NCBI GenBank assembly: GCA_948567375.1
Contig: OX419760.1
Location: 36,332,001 to 36,396,000 of the forward strand
Direction of reading: 5' to 3'
DNA from: Lunularia cruciata
Lineage: Eukaryota; Streptophyta; Marchantiopsida; Lunulariales; Lunulariaceae
DNA: 64,000 nucleotides
Below the pieces are notes generated by a model. The model was not told the DNA's origin and made no database searches. It was given only the letters and a program-made list of their open reading frames with translations. Made by a program: the position numbers and the translations under genes. Below are positions 13,102-24,726 of this stretch, in pieces; positions within the stretch are counted from its first letter, which is position 1, and every line of letters begins with the position of its first letter.

Positions 13102-13399
13102 CTTGAACGTCATAAGGTTCAATTTGATTGGACCCGATAACAAATTCAAGTACAATAGCAAGGTAGGAATTTAAGATAAAGTTGTCTGGCATCTCTGAGT
13201 AAGACACTTAAGAATAGTCAGTCCTAGGATGGGAAGTTTGTTGAGAAGGTAGCCATAGAGCATACCTTGAAGAGAGAGGAGCCCCAAGATGGGAAGTTTG
13301 CCACGAAGGCAACCATGGAGCAAGCTTTGAAGAGAAATGAGTCCCTAGATAGGAAGTTTGTTAGTGAAGCAACCATAACGCAAGCTTTGGAGAAATATA

Positions 13400-14870
13400 A
13401 GTCTATTTTTGCAGTGTGGATCAAGCCAATTGCACAAGGACAATTTGAGGAGATCCAAGGGCCTCATCAAGCAATGGTTGATTAGATAGTTCAAGATTTT
13501 GCGAGTGTGTTTTTGGATGGTCTGCCGAAGGGATTACACTCCGATTGGGGTATGCCCTTCAAGATTGAGTTATTGCCAAGGAGTACTCCATTGAGTAGAC
13601 CAATCTATTGGCTCTCACCAGAGGAGTTAGAGGAGTTGCAAATAACACTTATGGAGTTTTTAGATAAGGACTTCATACGACATAGTACTTCTCCTTGGGG
13701 AGCACCGATACTATTTGTTCTAAAGAAGGATGGAGGATTTTGTTTCTATATCAATTATAATGGGCTCAATAAGCAAATAGTGAAGAATGCATATCCCTTG
13801 CCTTGGATTGATGACTTGCTTGATCAATTGAGTGGAGCACAATACTTTTCTAAGTTGGATCTTTGTAGTGGCTATTGGCAAATCCCCATTGATAGGGAGG
13901 ATGTGCAAAAGATGGCCTTTTGCACAAGGTATGGGCATTTTGAGTGGAGAGTTCTACCTTTCGGGCTCACTAATGCTCCAATAGTCTTCATGGATTAGAT
14001 GCATTGGGTGTTGGATAGACTATTGGATCAGTATGTGGTGGTGTTCTTGGATGATATCTTAATCTATAGCAAGATAGAGGTAGAACACGGGAGTCACATG
14101 TGAGAAGTCCTAAGACAAATACGACAATGGAAATTTTACTACAAGACATCAAAGTGTGCCTTTTGGCAAAATGAAGTTACCTTCTTGGGGCACAAGATCT
14201 CATTGGATTGGACAAGATGGAAAAGGAGAAAATCAAGGCCATTACTGATTGGCCTACTCCAAAGGATGCTACAGAAGTATGGGCATTTAATGGACTGGCC
14301 AGTTTTTACCAACGGTTCATCCCTTATTATGCTCATGTGGTTGCACCATTGATTGACCTCTTGGGAAAGGACTCGAGCTTCTAGTGGACCACCAAGCATG
14401 AACAAGCATTCCAGAAGTTGAAACATATGGTGTCTTGAAGGCCCATTCTTCAATCGTATGATCCTCAGCTACCTTGTGTAGTTGATTTTGGTACTTCTAA
14501 CTTTGCAATTGGTGTTGTGTTGCAACAGGAATTCCTAGATGGACTACATCCCATTGCCTTTGTGTCTTGTTGACTCAATGCGGCTAAAAGAAACTACTCT
14601 GCTTGAGATCAAAAACAATTTTCAATGGTATATGCCACCAAGGTATGGAGGCATTACCTCTTGGGGAAACAACTGATCATGCAAACTGATCACAAACCAT
14701 TGTTGCAGACCTTACACTTGGAACACATGAAGAGTTGATATCATCAATGGGAGGAACAAATCCAATTGTTTGACATCAATCTTGAGTACAAACCAGGTTG
14801 GTTCCACATCATACTTGATGCTTTATTGCGACAACCTGATTTGAAGTCTCTTCCTCTCATCACAATGGCA
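13400..14870 (+). pseudogene. Chromovirus reverse transcriptase and RNase H
   Basis: The longest intact piece (13507-13998) has the palm segments [10 protein letters not shown] and [13 protein letters not shown]. It is followed, after a stop, by V-V-V-F-L-D-D-I-L-I-Y at about 14038-14070, which keeps the two catalytic aspartates. RNase H remains follow to about 14870 (T-D-H-K-P-L-L-Q near 14680). Stops occur about every 100-150 residues. The enzyme copies element RNA into DNA. Confidence 0.8.
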
Positions 14871-15039
14871 ATTACGGTGGTGTCAATTGACTCCAAGGTC
14901 CAAAATGAGTTTCAATCAGCTCTCCAACAAGATCCCTTCTTCCAAATGGTACATGGTCGCCTTATAGCATGTGATAAGGAATAAAACACCTTCTTCATCA
15001 AGGAGGGCCTTCTATGCCATGAGGACCGGATCTATGTTC

Positions 15040-16200
15040 CAGCCAAAGGTGATCTTCAACTTGTGCGTCTTCAAGAAGCCCATGATTTACCCATAGTTGG
15101 TCACATAGGTGTGGACAAGACCTTGGGTACCCTCCAACATTGATGGTGGTGACCCAACATGGCACAAGATGTTTGAGAATTTGTTTGATCGTGTGAGAGT
15201 TGCCAACGCAACAAGGCCAGCAACCAGAAGCTGAGTGGACTCCTTCAACCACTTGCCATTCCATCTGCTCAATAGGAACATGTGAGCTTGGATCTCATCA
15301 CATCCTTGCCCAAGACAAAGCAAGGACACACAACAATTGTAACAATATGGAGTTTAGCAACGTAATTAGTAAGGCTAATTGTAACAATATGGAATTTAGC
15401 AACATAGTTAGTAAGGCTAATAAAGTAGAGAATAATTGGCCTAGAATATTCCAAAAACATCTAGGAAGCTTCTTGGGAAGCTTTCAAACTATTTAACTTC
15501 ACCTAGTAGCTTCTAGAAGGAAGCTTCTAACTAGTTTAGCTTGCATGCCAAGTAGGTGGCTTCTAGAAGGAAGCTTCTCTCGTTAACTTGGCTTGCACTC
15601 TAAGAAAGCGGCTCAAGGAAGTTTCTTGAGAAGCTTCTCAAGCGCCTTGTATGCTACCTATAAATACCAAAGCCAAAACTTATGCTAGGCATTCGGAGTT
15701 TTCCAACATTCAAGCGTCCCAATGTGAACTTCCATTCTCCTATTTCTCTCCTCGGTTTTGGTCTTTTATAGCAATCATGGTATTTGTAGATAAGCTTAGT
15801 AAGCAAATCCACTTAGCATCAACATGTGATACCATGGATGCTCCAAATTTAGCACAAATTTTCTTTGAAAATGTCTTCAAGCATCATGGGATGCCATGTG
15901 TACTCATCTTTGACCGTGATCCTTGATTTACCAAGAAGTTTTGGCAAGCACTCTTCCAGATACTCAACACCAAGCTTGCTTTGTCCATGGCCTATCATCC
16001 TCAAACTGATGGAAAAACCAAACATGAAAATCATACGTTGGAAGATATGTTGCGTGCCTTTGTCAATGTCTACCATACGAATTGGGATGAATGTCTTGCA
16101 GTTGCAGAATTTGCCTACAACAATTCCAAATAGGCAAGCACCAGATTTTCTCCTTTCTTTCTCAATTTTGGCCAAGATCCGCTTGTTCTAGATTCCCTTC
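15040..16200 (+). pseudogene. Chromovirus integrase, interrupted by a solo LTR
   Basis: The zinc-binding part is recognisable before the insertion (G-H-I-G-V-D-K-T-L near 15100 and C-E-S-C-Q-R near 15195). The core resumes after 15770 with M-V-F-V-D-K-L-S-K-Q and F-D-R-D-P near 15915, where the second aspartate is kept. Stops lie in both halves. The solo LTR at 15338-15770 separates the N-terminal part and the core cleanly. Confidence 0.75.
15338..15770 (+). mobile_element. Solo LTR nested in the integrase of a relative
   Basis: This 433-bp segment matches the LTRs at 11170 and 16820 from TGTAACAATATGG to GGTCTTTTATA. It is flanked by ACAAT (15333-15337) and GCAAT (15771-15775), a five-base target duplication with one change. 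Its first 42 bases are duplicated in tandem (15338-15379 and 15380-15421), which the other two LTRs lack. Confidence 0.85.
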
Positions 16201-16599
16201 TTGCTCCTCCTCCATCTCAGGTTCCTCATACTTCAACATTTTTGACCACTATAACCCAATCTCTCCAACAAGCCAAATCTCACCTCCTTATTGCTTAGAA
16301 TCATCAAAAACAATATGCAGATCACCATCGTCATGATCTCACCTTTGAAGTTGGTGATAAAGTCATGTTATCCTCCAGTAACCTCCCTCTTCTCCTTGAT
16401 ACCCAAGTTTGTAAACTTGCCTCTAATTGGATAGGACCCTTTGATATCACCCAAATTGTCTCTCTTGTTGCTTATCAATTTGCCTTGCTTTGTCATATGC
16501 TATCCATCTTGTCTTTCATGTTTCCAAATTGAAACCCTTTGTTCCTAACCCCTCTTTCTTTTCCTCTTGAGTCCAACCTCCCCCTCCTCTTGTCCCTAT

Positions 16600-16785
16600 C
16601 AATGATCATGAGGAGTACAAAGTTGACTGTATCCTTGCACATCGCCATATTCAACGGTGCCATCAACAACATACGGAGTACAAGGTCCTTTGGAAAAGAT
16701 ATTTCCTTCATGTTGCCACATGGGAACCTCTTTCTCACCTCTAGAATGCACAAACGGCCATCCAAGAGTTTGAAGCTTCACTAGT
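16600..16785 (+). pseudogene. Chromodomain at the integrase C-terminus
   Basis: One frame reads E-E-Y-K-V-D-C-I-L-A-H-R, then E-Y-K-V-L-W-K-R-Y and A-T-W-E-P-L-S-H-L, followed after one TAG by A-I-Q-E-F-E. This is the conserved chromodomain pattern of plant chromoviruses, where it is thought to steer integration to marked chromatin. The frame differs from some upstream pieces because of frameshifts. Confidence 0.8.
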
Positions 16786-16806
16786 GACGAGGATGTCACC
16801 AACTAG

Positions 16807-16817
16807 CAATGGGGGGA
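16807..16817 (+). other. Polypurine tract of the chromovirus
   Basis: AATGGGGGGAT lies a few bases before the 3' LTR start and is the expected plus-strand primer site. Confidence 0.7.
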
Positions 16818-16819
16818 TA

Positions 16820-17142
16820 TCTAACAATATGGAGTTTAGCAAAAAAGTTAGTAGGGCTAACTAAGTAGAAAATAAGACAAATTAGCCTAGAATATTTTGG
16901 AAGTATCTAGGAAGCTTCTTGGAAAGCTTCCCGGCTAGCTTAGCTTGCAACTCAAGTAAGTAACTTCTAGAAGCTTCCAACTAGCTTAGCTTACACGCCA
17001 AGTAGGCGACTTCTAGAAGGAAATTTCTTGAGAAGCTTTTTAGTTAACTTGGCTTGCACTCTAAGAAAGCGGCTTGAGGAAGCTTTTTGAGAAGCTTCTC
17101 AAGGGCCTTGTATGCAACCTATAAATAAAAATCCAAAGCTCA
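16820..17142 (+). repeat. Partial 3' LTR of the chromovirus
   Basis: It aligns with the 5' LTR from its start (TCTAACAATATGG, with TG changed to TC) to 'ccaaagctca', where the match stops abruptly. The missing last ~92 bp are found in reverse orientation at 17477-17568. Confidence 0.9.
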
Positions 17143-17568
17143 ACAAAAGTTATGTTCATATGAGTTGCACAAAGTTTTCCCCAAAAAAAAGATATAGAAT
17201 TTCTCCACTTGGATTAGAAAGAAATTGGTTGAAATTTGAAGTACATATTGGAGGAAGCTTAAAGTATAGATTGAAATTAGCTTGAGGACAGAGCAAGAAG
17301 GCTCTAAAGCTTATTTTTGACAAAAAGCGTAGAGAATAGTTGTTGAAATTCTTGTGATTGGATCCTCTCTATGCTTGCATGCCTAGTTGGCTTGGATTGG
17401 TGTGCGGGCATTGCGTTTAGATTCCTTCCTTCTAGATGTGACATGTTTTTCTCCTTGGTAATATTGGAAGTGATAATGTAAAAGACCAAGACCGAGGAGA
17501 GAAATAGGAGAATGGAAGCTCACATTGGGATACTGGAATGAGGGAAAACTCCAAATGCCTAGCATGAG
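17143..17568 (-). other. 426-bp inversion carrying LTR end and flanking repeat
   Basis: Read on the minus strand from 17568, the sequence completes the broken 3' LTR (starting CTCATGCTAGGC and ending GGTCTTTTACA). It then gives the target duplication TTATC, then repeat D sequence matching 22746-23085. Plus-strand repeat D resumes at 17569 exactly where the paralogue continues at about 23090. Both breakpoints are therefore defined by comparison within the window. Confidence 0.9.
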
Positions 17569-18479
17569 TGCATTGGATTTGAGTGCTCTAGAATTCAATG
17601 GAACACATGTGAGATAAGCTTTCCAATAAAATAAAATAAGCCATAATTTGACCATTACCATGATAAGGTATCAAACTTGGCCAACTTTTTGTAGGTGTTC
17701 ACCCTAATTTCAAAGTCCCTAATTGAGTGTTTTCTCTTGGGTTGGCAATTTCTACTAGATTTCTAGATCAGAGATATGCATAGTCCTCAAAGCCACTCTA
17801 GTAACCAAATCCACTCAAAATCTCCTCAATTGCCTTGGTTTTTGTGTCCTAATTATACCATTTTAGCTCTTCTCTCCAACCCTAGTCTTTTCTCCCCAAA
17901 TGTCCTCTTCTAACTCCTTCAATCCTCAAAGAAGTCCAAGCTTCCTTTGTTGGGACCCAAACTCTTGCAAATTTGTCGTTTAATCTCTTCACTTTTGACA
18001 AATGGACCTAAAACTCCAACTTGAAGCTCATGAAAAAAATTCAAATCCTTCTTCTCCTTTAAGTGCACCTAAGTTCTTAAATCCTAGATTTGCTTGTAAG
18101 TAAGCACTGGAAGGATGGCTGATCTGGGTTCTCCATCACCAACCCCATGAATGTCACCCTGAAATGTGCCACCATCCAATCTTGTAAGTTATCACAGTGT
18201 AGAACTTGAAGCTTGATGAGAAAAGGATTTGGGTGTTGCAGATTGGAAGCATGAGACATCTCTTGCTCAAATGTTTCCTTTGACATCCTAGTGTCCATGT
18301 TTTGCTAAAACTTTCACTCTCCACATCCTCCTCCCACTTGAGACTCCTAAAAACTAAGCCATCCCTTTTCTCTCAACTCTCCACCACATATATATATCCT
18401 AGCCCTTGCAAAATATAAGATTATACTCCACATGGCCAATCACTTAAATGCACATAGATTTCTCACATGGCAATAGCTC

Positions 18480-21050
18480 AACCGTGGGATCCATCATACA
18501 ACATACTCCATCTTTGTGGAGACAAACCATACTGGTTTACTTTTTCATGGGCTATACAAACCACAACATGATAGATGAGATGAACATAAATGAGATGGAA
18601 ACCTATACGGTTGGTGTTGAGGGAATTTTCTTCAAGATCTTTGAAAATATGGGATAGGAAATTTGCTTTATCATGAGACTTGTTGAGACGGATTTCTCTT
18701 ATAAAGGAAAATTCTTGAAGAAGTAACATCCATCAAGTGAGTTATCCCACATAGCATGGTTTTTTTATTAGGTACTTGAGAATTGTTTGTTTCACATGGA
18801 ACATGAAACTATTACCCATAAGATAGTGTCAAATTTTTTTCATAGCAAAAATCATTATGAGGTATTCTTATTTAGTAGTGGAGTAGTTTTGCTTTTGCCA
18901 ATCTGAGTTGTTGGCTAGCATAATAGATGGAGTGTTCTCTTTCTTGCTCATCATATTGTGATAGGAGGTATATAAATGTATATTTCTCACCATGTTAGAG
19001 GTATCCACAAAGATATGAAAAGTGACTTCCCAATTGGGTGCTACGAGAATTAGAGCAATGGCCAACTTTACTTTCAAGGTCTCAAAAGCATCACTAAATT
19101 GTTTGGTCCACAAAAATTCCACTATGGAGGGTAGTAGGCCAGTTAGCTTAGCAACTATCTTAACATATATATGGACATATTGGCAATAATATCATGTACA
19201 ACCTAAGAATCATCTGAGGTTGTGTATTGTCTTTGGTACAGGTAGTTATAAAATGACCTAGATTTTCTTTGGGTTTACCATGATGCTATTTTCATAGACT
19301 AGGTGGCCTCGTTCCACACAAGATAGCAAATACACATTTTTGAGAATTGTATGAAACCTTAACATGCCAGTAGATGTGCAGAACAGCCTATAGAGCCCAA
19401 ACATAGCTAGTGTGTGAACTATAGACACACATGTTGTCAAGGTAGAATTCCATTTCCTTTTGTACTTCCTCCAAGAAGTTCATCATGTATGCTGAAATGT
19501 TCTTGGAGCATCTATAGTCTGAAAGGCATCACTCTTTAGCCATAAGCCCCGCACTTGGTGACAAAGGTGGTCTTGTATTGATCCTCCAAGGCAATAACAA
19601 TTTGGTTGTAGCCAAAGTAGCCATTCATAGAGGAAAAAAATTGGCTACATGATACCTTGTCCAACATGGTGCTTGTAAACAAGATTGGAAAGGGGTTTGG
19701 AATAGCCAATTTACAAAAATCTACATAGATTTAGAATTTTCCCTCATCCTTTTTGTGGACCACTAAAATTGAGGATGCTCAGTCTATTTCTCTTACAAGA
19801 TAGACGAACCTACACTTGAGTAATTTATCTAGTTCTTCTTGCACCTTTTGGAAGTAGGTGGGGTTCAACCTATATGGTTTAGATTGGATTGCAATAATGT
19901 ATTAATATCTGGTGCTGGCACATCTTTGGGTCACCACCCATGAGTTCCATGTAGTTGTAGGCAAAAACATCCCAAAATTCTTGGAAAAGGTTTTGGTAGG
20001 CTTTTTGTTCCTTTGTGCTTATATTTGCACTAATTTTTACATCTTTTAGCCTTCTCTACCTTTGAGATGTCCAATTTGTGTAACTTGTCCACCACTTGTA
20101 AGTGGAGTAGGATGGTTTTAGATGATTTTTTAGGAGGTTTGTTTAGAAAGTATCATTATAAGCTTTCTTTGAGTATTGTTTGATGGACTTCATGTTCTTT
20201 TTCAATCCTCTTTGTAGGTTTCTCCATAGGGTTAGTAGTGATGTCATGGAATGTACTTTGTTGCCTACCATAGGCTCCCTTTTACTTGCTTAAGGAATAA
20301 TGGTGTTGTCTTGTAGGGTCCAATTGAGATAAGATATTCCTCATTTGAGTCCTCATCTTGACAATGAATATAATCATCCATATAGAAACAAGGTTGCATG
20401 TGTATGCTCTTGGATGTATAGCAATGGAAACATTATCTAGTGGAAGGCTCCATCGCTAGAGCTAAGGGAGTCCTTCTTTGAGTCATTCTTTACTCACATG
20501 GCATGACCAATCATTCTCCTTCTATTATGAAAAGAGAGTTGGCAATAGTATACATGAATTCTTCTTTGCAATGAACGTGGGTAGGGCACTATGCATCAAT
20601 GTTGAAAGTGAGTTCTCCTTCTTCATCTGAGTTGGGTGGATGTTCAGCTAGATACATATAAAGTAGAACATGTTTTGACTTTTTTCAAAGTCTAAATTGC
20701 CAATTTGCTAGCAAGTGACACTATTTACATCTACCAGCTAAGGAACTCCCATAAGAGTAGGAATTATGCCAAAGTAGACATATCCATGATTACATAATCA
20801 ATCAAGAAGGTATGTCCTCCAAAAAGAGTGGGAACTTTTGTCAATAGGCCTAGAAGGTGATGTTATCTACCATTATCCATGTGAAGGAGAGTGGAAGTGT
20901 TGATCATCCCTTTTAAACCAAGGGCTCCATCACTACCCTTGGTCATAACGTTTATAGAAGACCTTGAGTTGATGTGATAGTTTGGATTATTGCTCCCTTG
21001 GATGGTTATGGGGATATTTGGGTCATGGACTTTTGTGTACAACATGTGTG
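18480..21050 (-). pseudogene. Ty3/gypsy pol remnant: protease, RT and RNase H
   Basis: On the minus strand the order is a protease-like segment near 21045-20863 (H-I-N-S-R-S-S-I-N-V-M). A connecting stretch follows with L-F-Q-E-F-W-D-V-F-A-Y near 20000, then reverse transcriptase from about 19900 to 19200, then RNase H to about 18480 (W-M-L-L-L-Q-E-F near 18720 and N-F-L-S-H-I near 18690). The catalytic RT motif near 19431-19445 reads Y-L-D-N, so the second aspartate is lost. Stops and shifts are frequent. The integrase is absent next to it, because repeat D starts at 18568. Matching integrase remains lie at 10150-10800. Confidence 0.75.
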
Positions 21051-22524
21051 TGACAACCCAACAAGTATCACTTTTGTAGTAATCAGCAAGTAATCATTTG
21101 CTCCCATAGAGATATTGGTCAAGAATGGATAGATACAAAGTAAAAGTAACAAATTCATTTCTTCTTGGTTGCATCTTTAGCTTCTTGGGTAGAAACCACA
21201 CCCAAAAGAGAGTAAAAAGCTCTCAATTTGTAGTCTTTTTCACAATTTAACATCACACACAATTACAGTTCATTAAACTCATTTCAATTCAATCTTGATT
21301 GTGATGATCCATTCAATTTGAAGAAGGCTACTTCACCATGAAGTGACTTTGCCTTGGAATTTTATTCCCCCCCTCAATTGAAGGCACAACTTCCTCAGTC
21401 AAAAAAACTTTGCATCAATCCAATGCTTGCACTCACAAATGACATATACTACCAACATTACAATTCTTCATAGATTTGTCAAGGTATTGCTTTACTTGCA
21501 CTCCACTCAAGATCAAACACATAGAATGGAAATCAAGGTTGCAAAATCCAACATCAAACACTCCAATTGAAACACAAATTTCTCCACACACTCACAAACA
21601 CACACACAAGATTGATACTTGGAATTAAGCTAAAATGACGAGCAATGAGTATCAATGCTTGCCTTTACTCAACTTCAAAACTGAATGTTGAATACACAAG
21701 ATTGTAAATGGCTGCTTTAAATAGGTAGAGCACTCAGCAATTATCAAGACTATCTAATCCACTTCAACTACTTCCTACCAATCTTTAGATCCAAATCGTC
21801 CGATCTACATCTACACCACTTCAAATCTGAAAATTGTTACATACTAATCCAATCCGAGTACTACCTCAACTTTGGCTTCTACAAAAGAATTACCTACAAG
21901 CGCCTTATGCACTATGGGTTCATCTATTACTTCTACATCTTCATCTACTTCTGTCACATCTTTTGTTTGAACCGAGAGTGAAGCCATCAATATATTGACT
22001 AATTTCTCCTTCTCTACTCTAACTTCTTCAACTAACTCATATAACTCACCCAAAGTCACATGCATTCCTACCTCAACTATCTTGGATCTGTTTTCTACAC
22101 TTTCCTTTAAACTACTACAAATTTGATCTAATTTTGATCTAAGCAAATCTATTCAAGACAAACATTATCTCCTACTTCAATCATCTTCCTATATACTCTA
22201 TCTCTATGACAAATTAACAAATGAAAAATTAAAAAATGGTTTATATCAATATCCTTTGCCTCATGCTTCCAAGTCTCTTGCATTAGCAACTTTTATTCAA
22301 GTAGGTAAGACTGCTCCAATTGTTCTTCAGTTCTAGTGTTGAGCATTACCTTCAATCCATTGACAATCTCCTCCACTGATCCCGTTGCCTTTTATGGTAT
22401 TAGCTTATCTCAAGTCATCTCCTCTTTCAACTTCTCCCAAAGCATCATCCACTCCTCAACATGCTTTGCTTCTAATATCTTCCTCTCTTCAGCCTAGTGC
22501 ACAACTTGAGCTTCTGAGCATTGT
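21051..22524 (-). other. Decayed gypsy 5' region with coiled-coil frame
   Basis: The only open segment of note is minus-strand 22146-21844, a charged heptad-like stretch (L-Y-E-L-V-E-E-V-R-V-E-K-E-K-L) without a recognised family. It lies within, or next to, sequence that also occurs at 36967-38140 (repeat E). I see no other gene. Confidence 0.4.
21423..21930. repeat. Repeat E, copy 1 (uninterrupted)
   Basis: It aligns with 36967-37058 followed by 37737-38140. Between those two pieces the second copy carries a solo LTR, while this copy runs straight through at 'ctcaagatcaaacac' (about 21506-21520). Confidence 0.85.
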
Positions 22525-24726
22525 TGTACTTTTCTTTTCTCTCTTTGGAAACAAACAAGGTTCCTAGCTCTAGAGACTACAGATCAAAGGCTAGAGGTAA
22601 ACCCGTAACTACTTGACTAAACATGTGCGTGGTCCAACCCTCAAAACCTCTCTTTCTTGTAACTAATATTCTTGCTATTGTAAAGGGTAGTGACGGGCAA
22701 CCTAACTTGTCATCACAACACATACTCTTGGTCTACTTGTCATCACCTCCAATATTACCAAGGAGAAATACACAACACTCCTAGAAGAAAAGAACGTAAG
22801 TGCAATGCCCACACACCAATCCAAACCCATTGGGCGTACAAATAAGCATACAAGCACAGAGAGGATCCAAACACAAGAATACGGCAACAACTCTTTGTGT
22901 TTTTTTGTCGGAAAAGAGCTTCACAGCCTTCTTGCTCTATCATCAAGCTCATTTCAACCTAAACTCCAAGCCTCCTCTAATCTGAACATCAGATCTCAAA
23001 AATTTCTTACTCCAAGTGGAGAATTCCTATGTATTCTTGATGGAGAAGAATCTACGCAACTCATATAACCTTAATTATTTTTTTGTAGCTTGGATTCAAG
23101 AGTTCTAGAATTCAATAAAAAGCCTATGAGATAAAATTTCCTATGACATAAAATATACCTCAATCAGATGACTATATTTTCCTTGACAAGCTCTCAAAGC
23201 TTCACAACTTTCACCCTAATTTTGAAATCCATATTTTAAGGTTTTTCCAATAGTTCTTGCCAACTTTCCCTTGATTTCTAAATCAGATGTACACTTAATC
23301 CTCAAAAAACACTTTGGAAATCTGAACTCTCAATCATAGTCACAAAAGGGAGAAAATTGACATTCAATAATGATTGAAGAAAGAAGTGCTCTTCCGAGCT
23401 TACGACAATCTTTTCAATAAAATTTGTTGCATCAAATCTCACTCTCTATGAGTTCAAAGCCAACTAAATTTTCCACAATAGTTTTTCATGCTCTTGTTTA
23501 ATACTCTGCAAATTTTTATGGCCTAATACAACCCCAATCCATAGATGTGGATCAATTCCTGAGTTGGGCTAACTTGTGAGCTCTATAGACCCAAGTATAC
23601 TTGATCCAAGACCCTGATTTCTCTATTTGAATAATTTGCATGAAATCTTTGAAGAAGATGCAAACCGTACCCACAAACAACATTGGAAATTTTCATAAGG
23701 TAATTCAAACCATTACTTAGAGAGTGACCAAAACTCCAAACTTGATCATTAGCTCTTCTACAACACCTTACATCCTAAAAGCTTCAATTTCAATCAATTG
23801 GATGTGATTTTAGATTGATCAAAAACTGAAATTTCTTTCACTCAATATTGTAACCACTTTGTCTTCTTTCCAATCCCATTGACAAATAGTGAAAATGTCT
23901 CAAGAAGCTCTCTCAATTGCCTACTTTGAGCTATAGGGTATGAAATCTACCCCCTTGATTCAATTGATGATATCCCTACCAAAATCAGCTTAAATTGTGT
24001 GATTTCTATCTCCAGATTGTAGCATGTCAGCTCCTCTTTCCACTGTGGTCTTCACTCCTCAATTGTCCTCCCTGAACTTCCCAAATGGTAAAAAAAACCT
24101 TGACTCCTCTCTTGGGACCCAATCTCATGCACATTTGTCCTTTAAACTTTTTACTTTATTACAAATGGACCCCACAACTCCACCTTGAAGCTTATGAGCA
24201 AAAATTTAGGCATTCTCCAACTGTAGTAGCACATATATTGTAAAGTCCTATACATGTTCATAAGTAAGCACCGGAAGGATGATAGGATCTGGGTTCTCAT
24301 CACCGACTCCACGAATGCCGCCCTAAAACATGCCACCAACCAGTCCCATAAGCGATCATGGTGCAAAATCTAAAGCCTAATGAGAAAAGGATTTGGGAGT
24401 GGCAGATTGGGAGCATGAGACATCTCATGCTCAAATGCCTCTTCAGGTGCTCTACACTCACGCTCTACTACAACTCTCACTCCTAACGTCCTCCTCCCCC
24501 TCAAGGCTCCTCAACTACACACTCCCGTCTCTCCACTCTCCCTCACCTATATACATTAGAGCCCTCAAACATGATAAGATTGTAACCCACATGGCCTATT
24601 GCATACATGTCCATAAATTGTTCACATGGCAACGTCTCATCCGTCGGCTCTATCACACAACCTACTCCACCAATGTAGAGATAACCATGATAGTTTAATT
24701 TTTTATGAGCTATGTAAACCACAACA
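22525..24726. repeat. Repeat D, copy 2 (uninterrupted)
   Basis: This is the 2202-bp intact reference copy of repeat D. It begins TGTACTTTTC and ends CCACAACA. It corresponds to copy 1 at 10950-18568 without the nested element and inversion. It interrupts minus-strand coiled-coil coding sequence (24727 upward). No coding potential of its own was recognised. Confidence 0.75.

Larger units (their letters stand above)
11170..17142 (+). mobile_element. Chromodomain-bearing Ty3/gypsy retrotransposon (decayed)
   Basis: Order on the plus strand: 5' LTR, primer site, gag with CCHC knuckle, protease, reverse transcriptase, RNase H, integrase, chromodomain, polypurine tract, partial 3' LTR. This is the layout of a plant chromovirus. 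The upstream target duplication is TTATC (11165-11169). The matching copy of TTATC is found next to the inverted LTR end, as GATAA at 17472-17476 on the plus strand. Many stops and frameshifts make it non-autonomous. A solo LTR of the same family sits in its integrase. It is inserted in repeat D. Confidence 0.9.
10950..18568. repeat. Repeat D, copy 1 (split by a nested retrotransposon)
   Basis: The pieces 10950-11169 and 17143-18568 (with 17143-17568 inverted) together align along their length with 22525-24726. The outer ends are TGTACTAC and CCACAACA, a TG...CA pair, and the intact copy is about 2.2 kb. This suggests a large LTR or a non-autonomous element. I found no primer site or polypurine tract that fixes its orientation. 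The flanks on both sides are minus-strand gypsy pol sequence. Confidence 0.7.
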
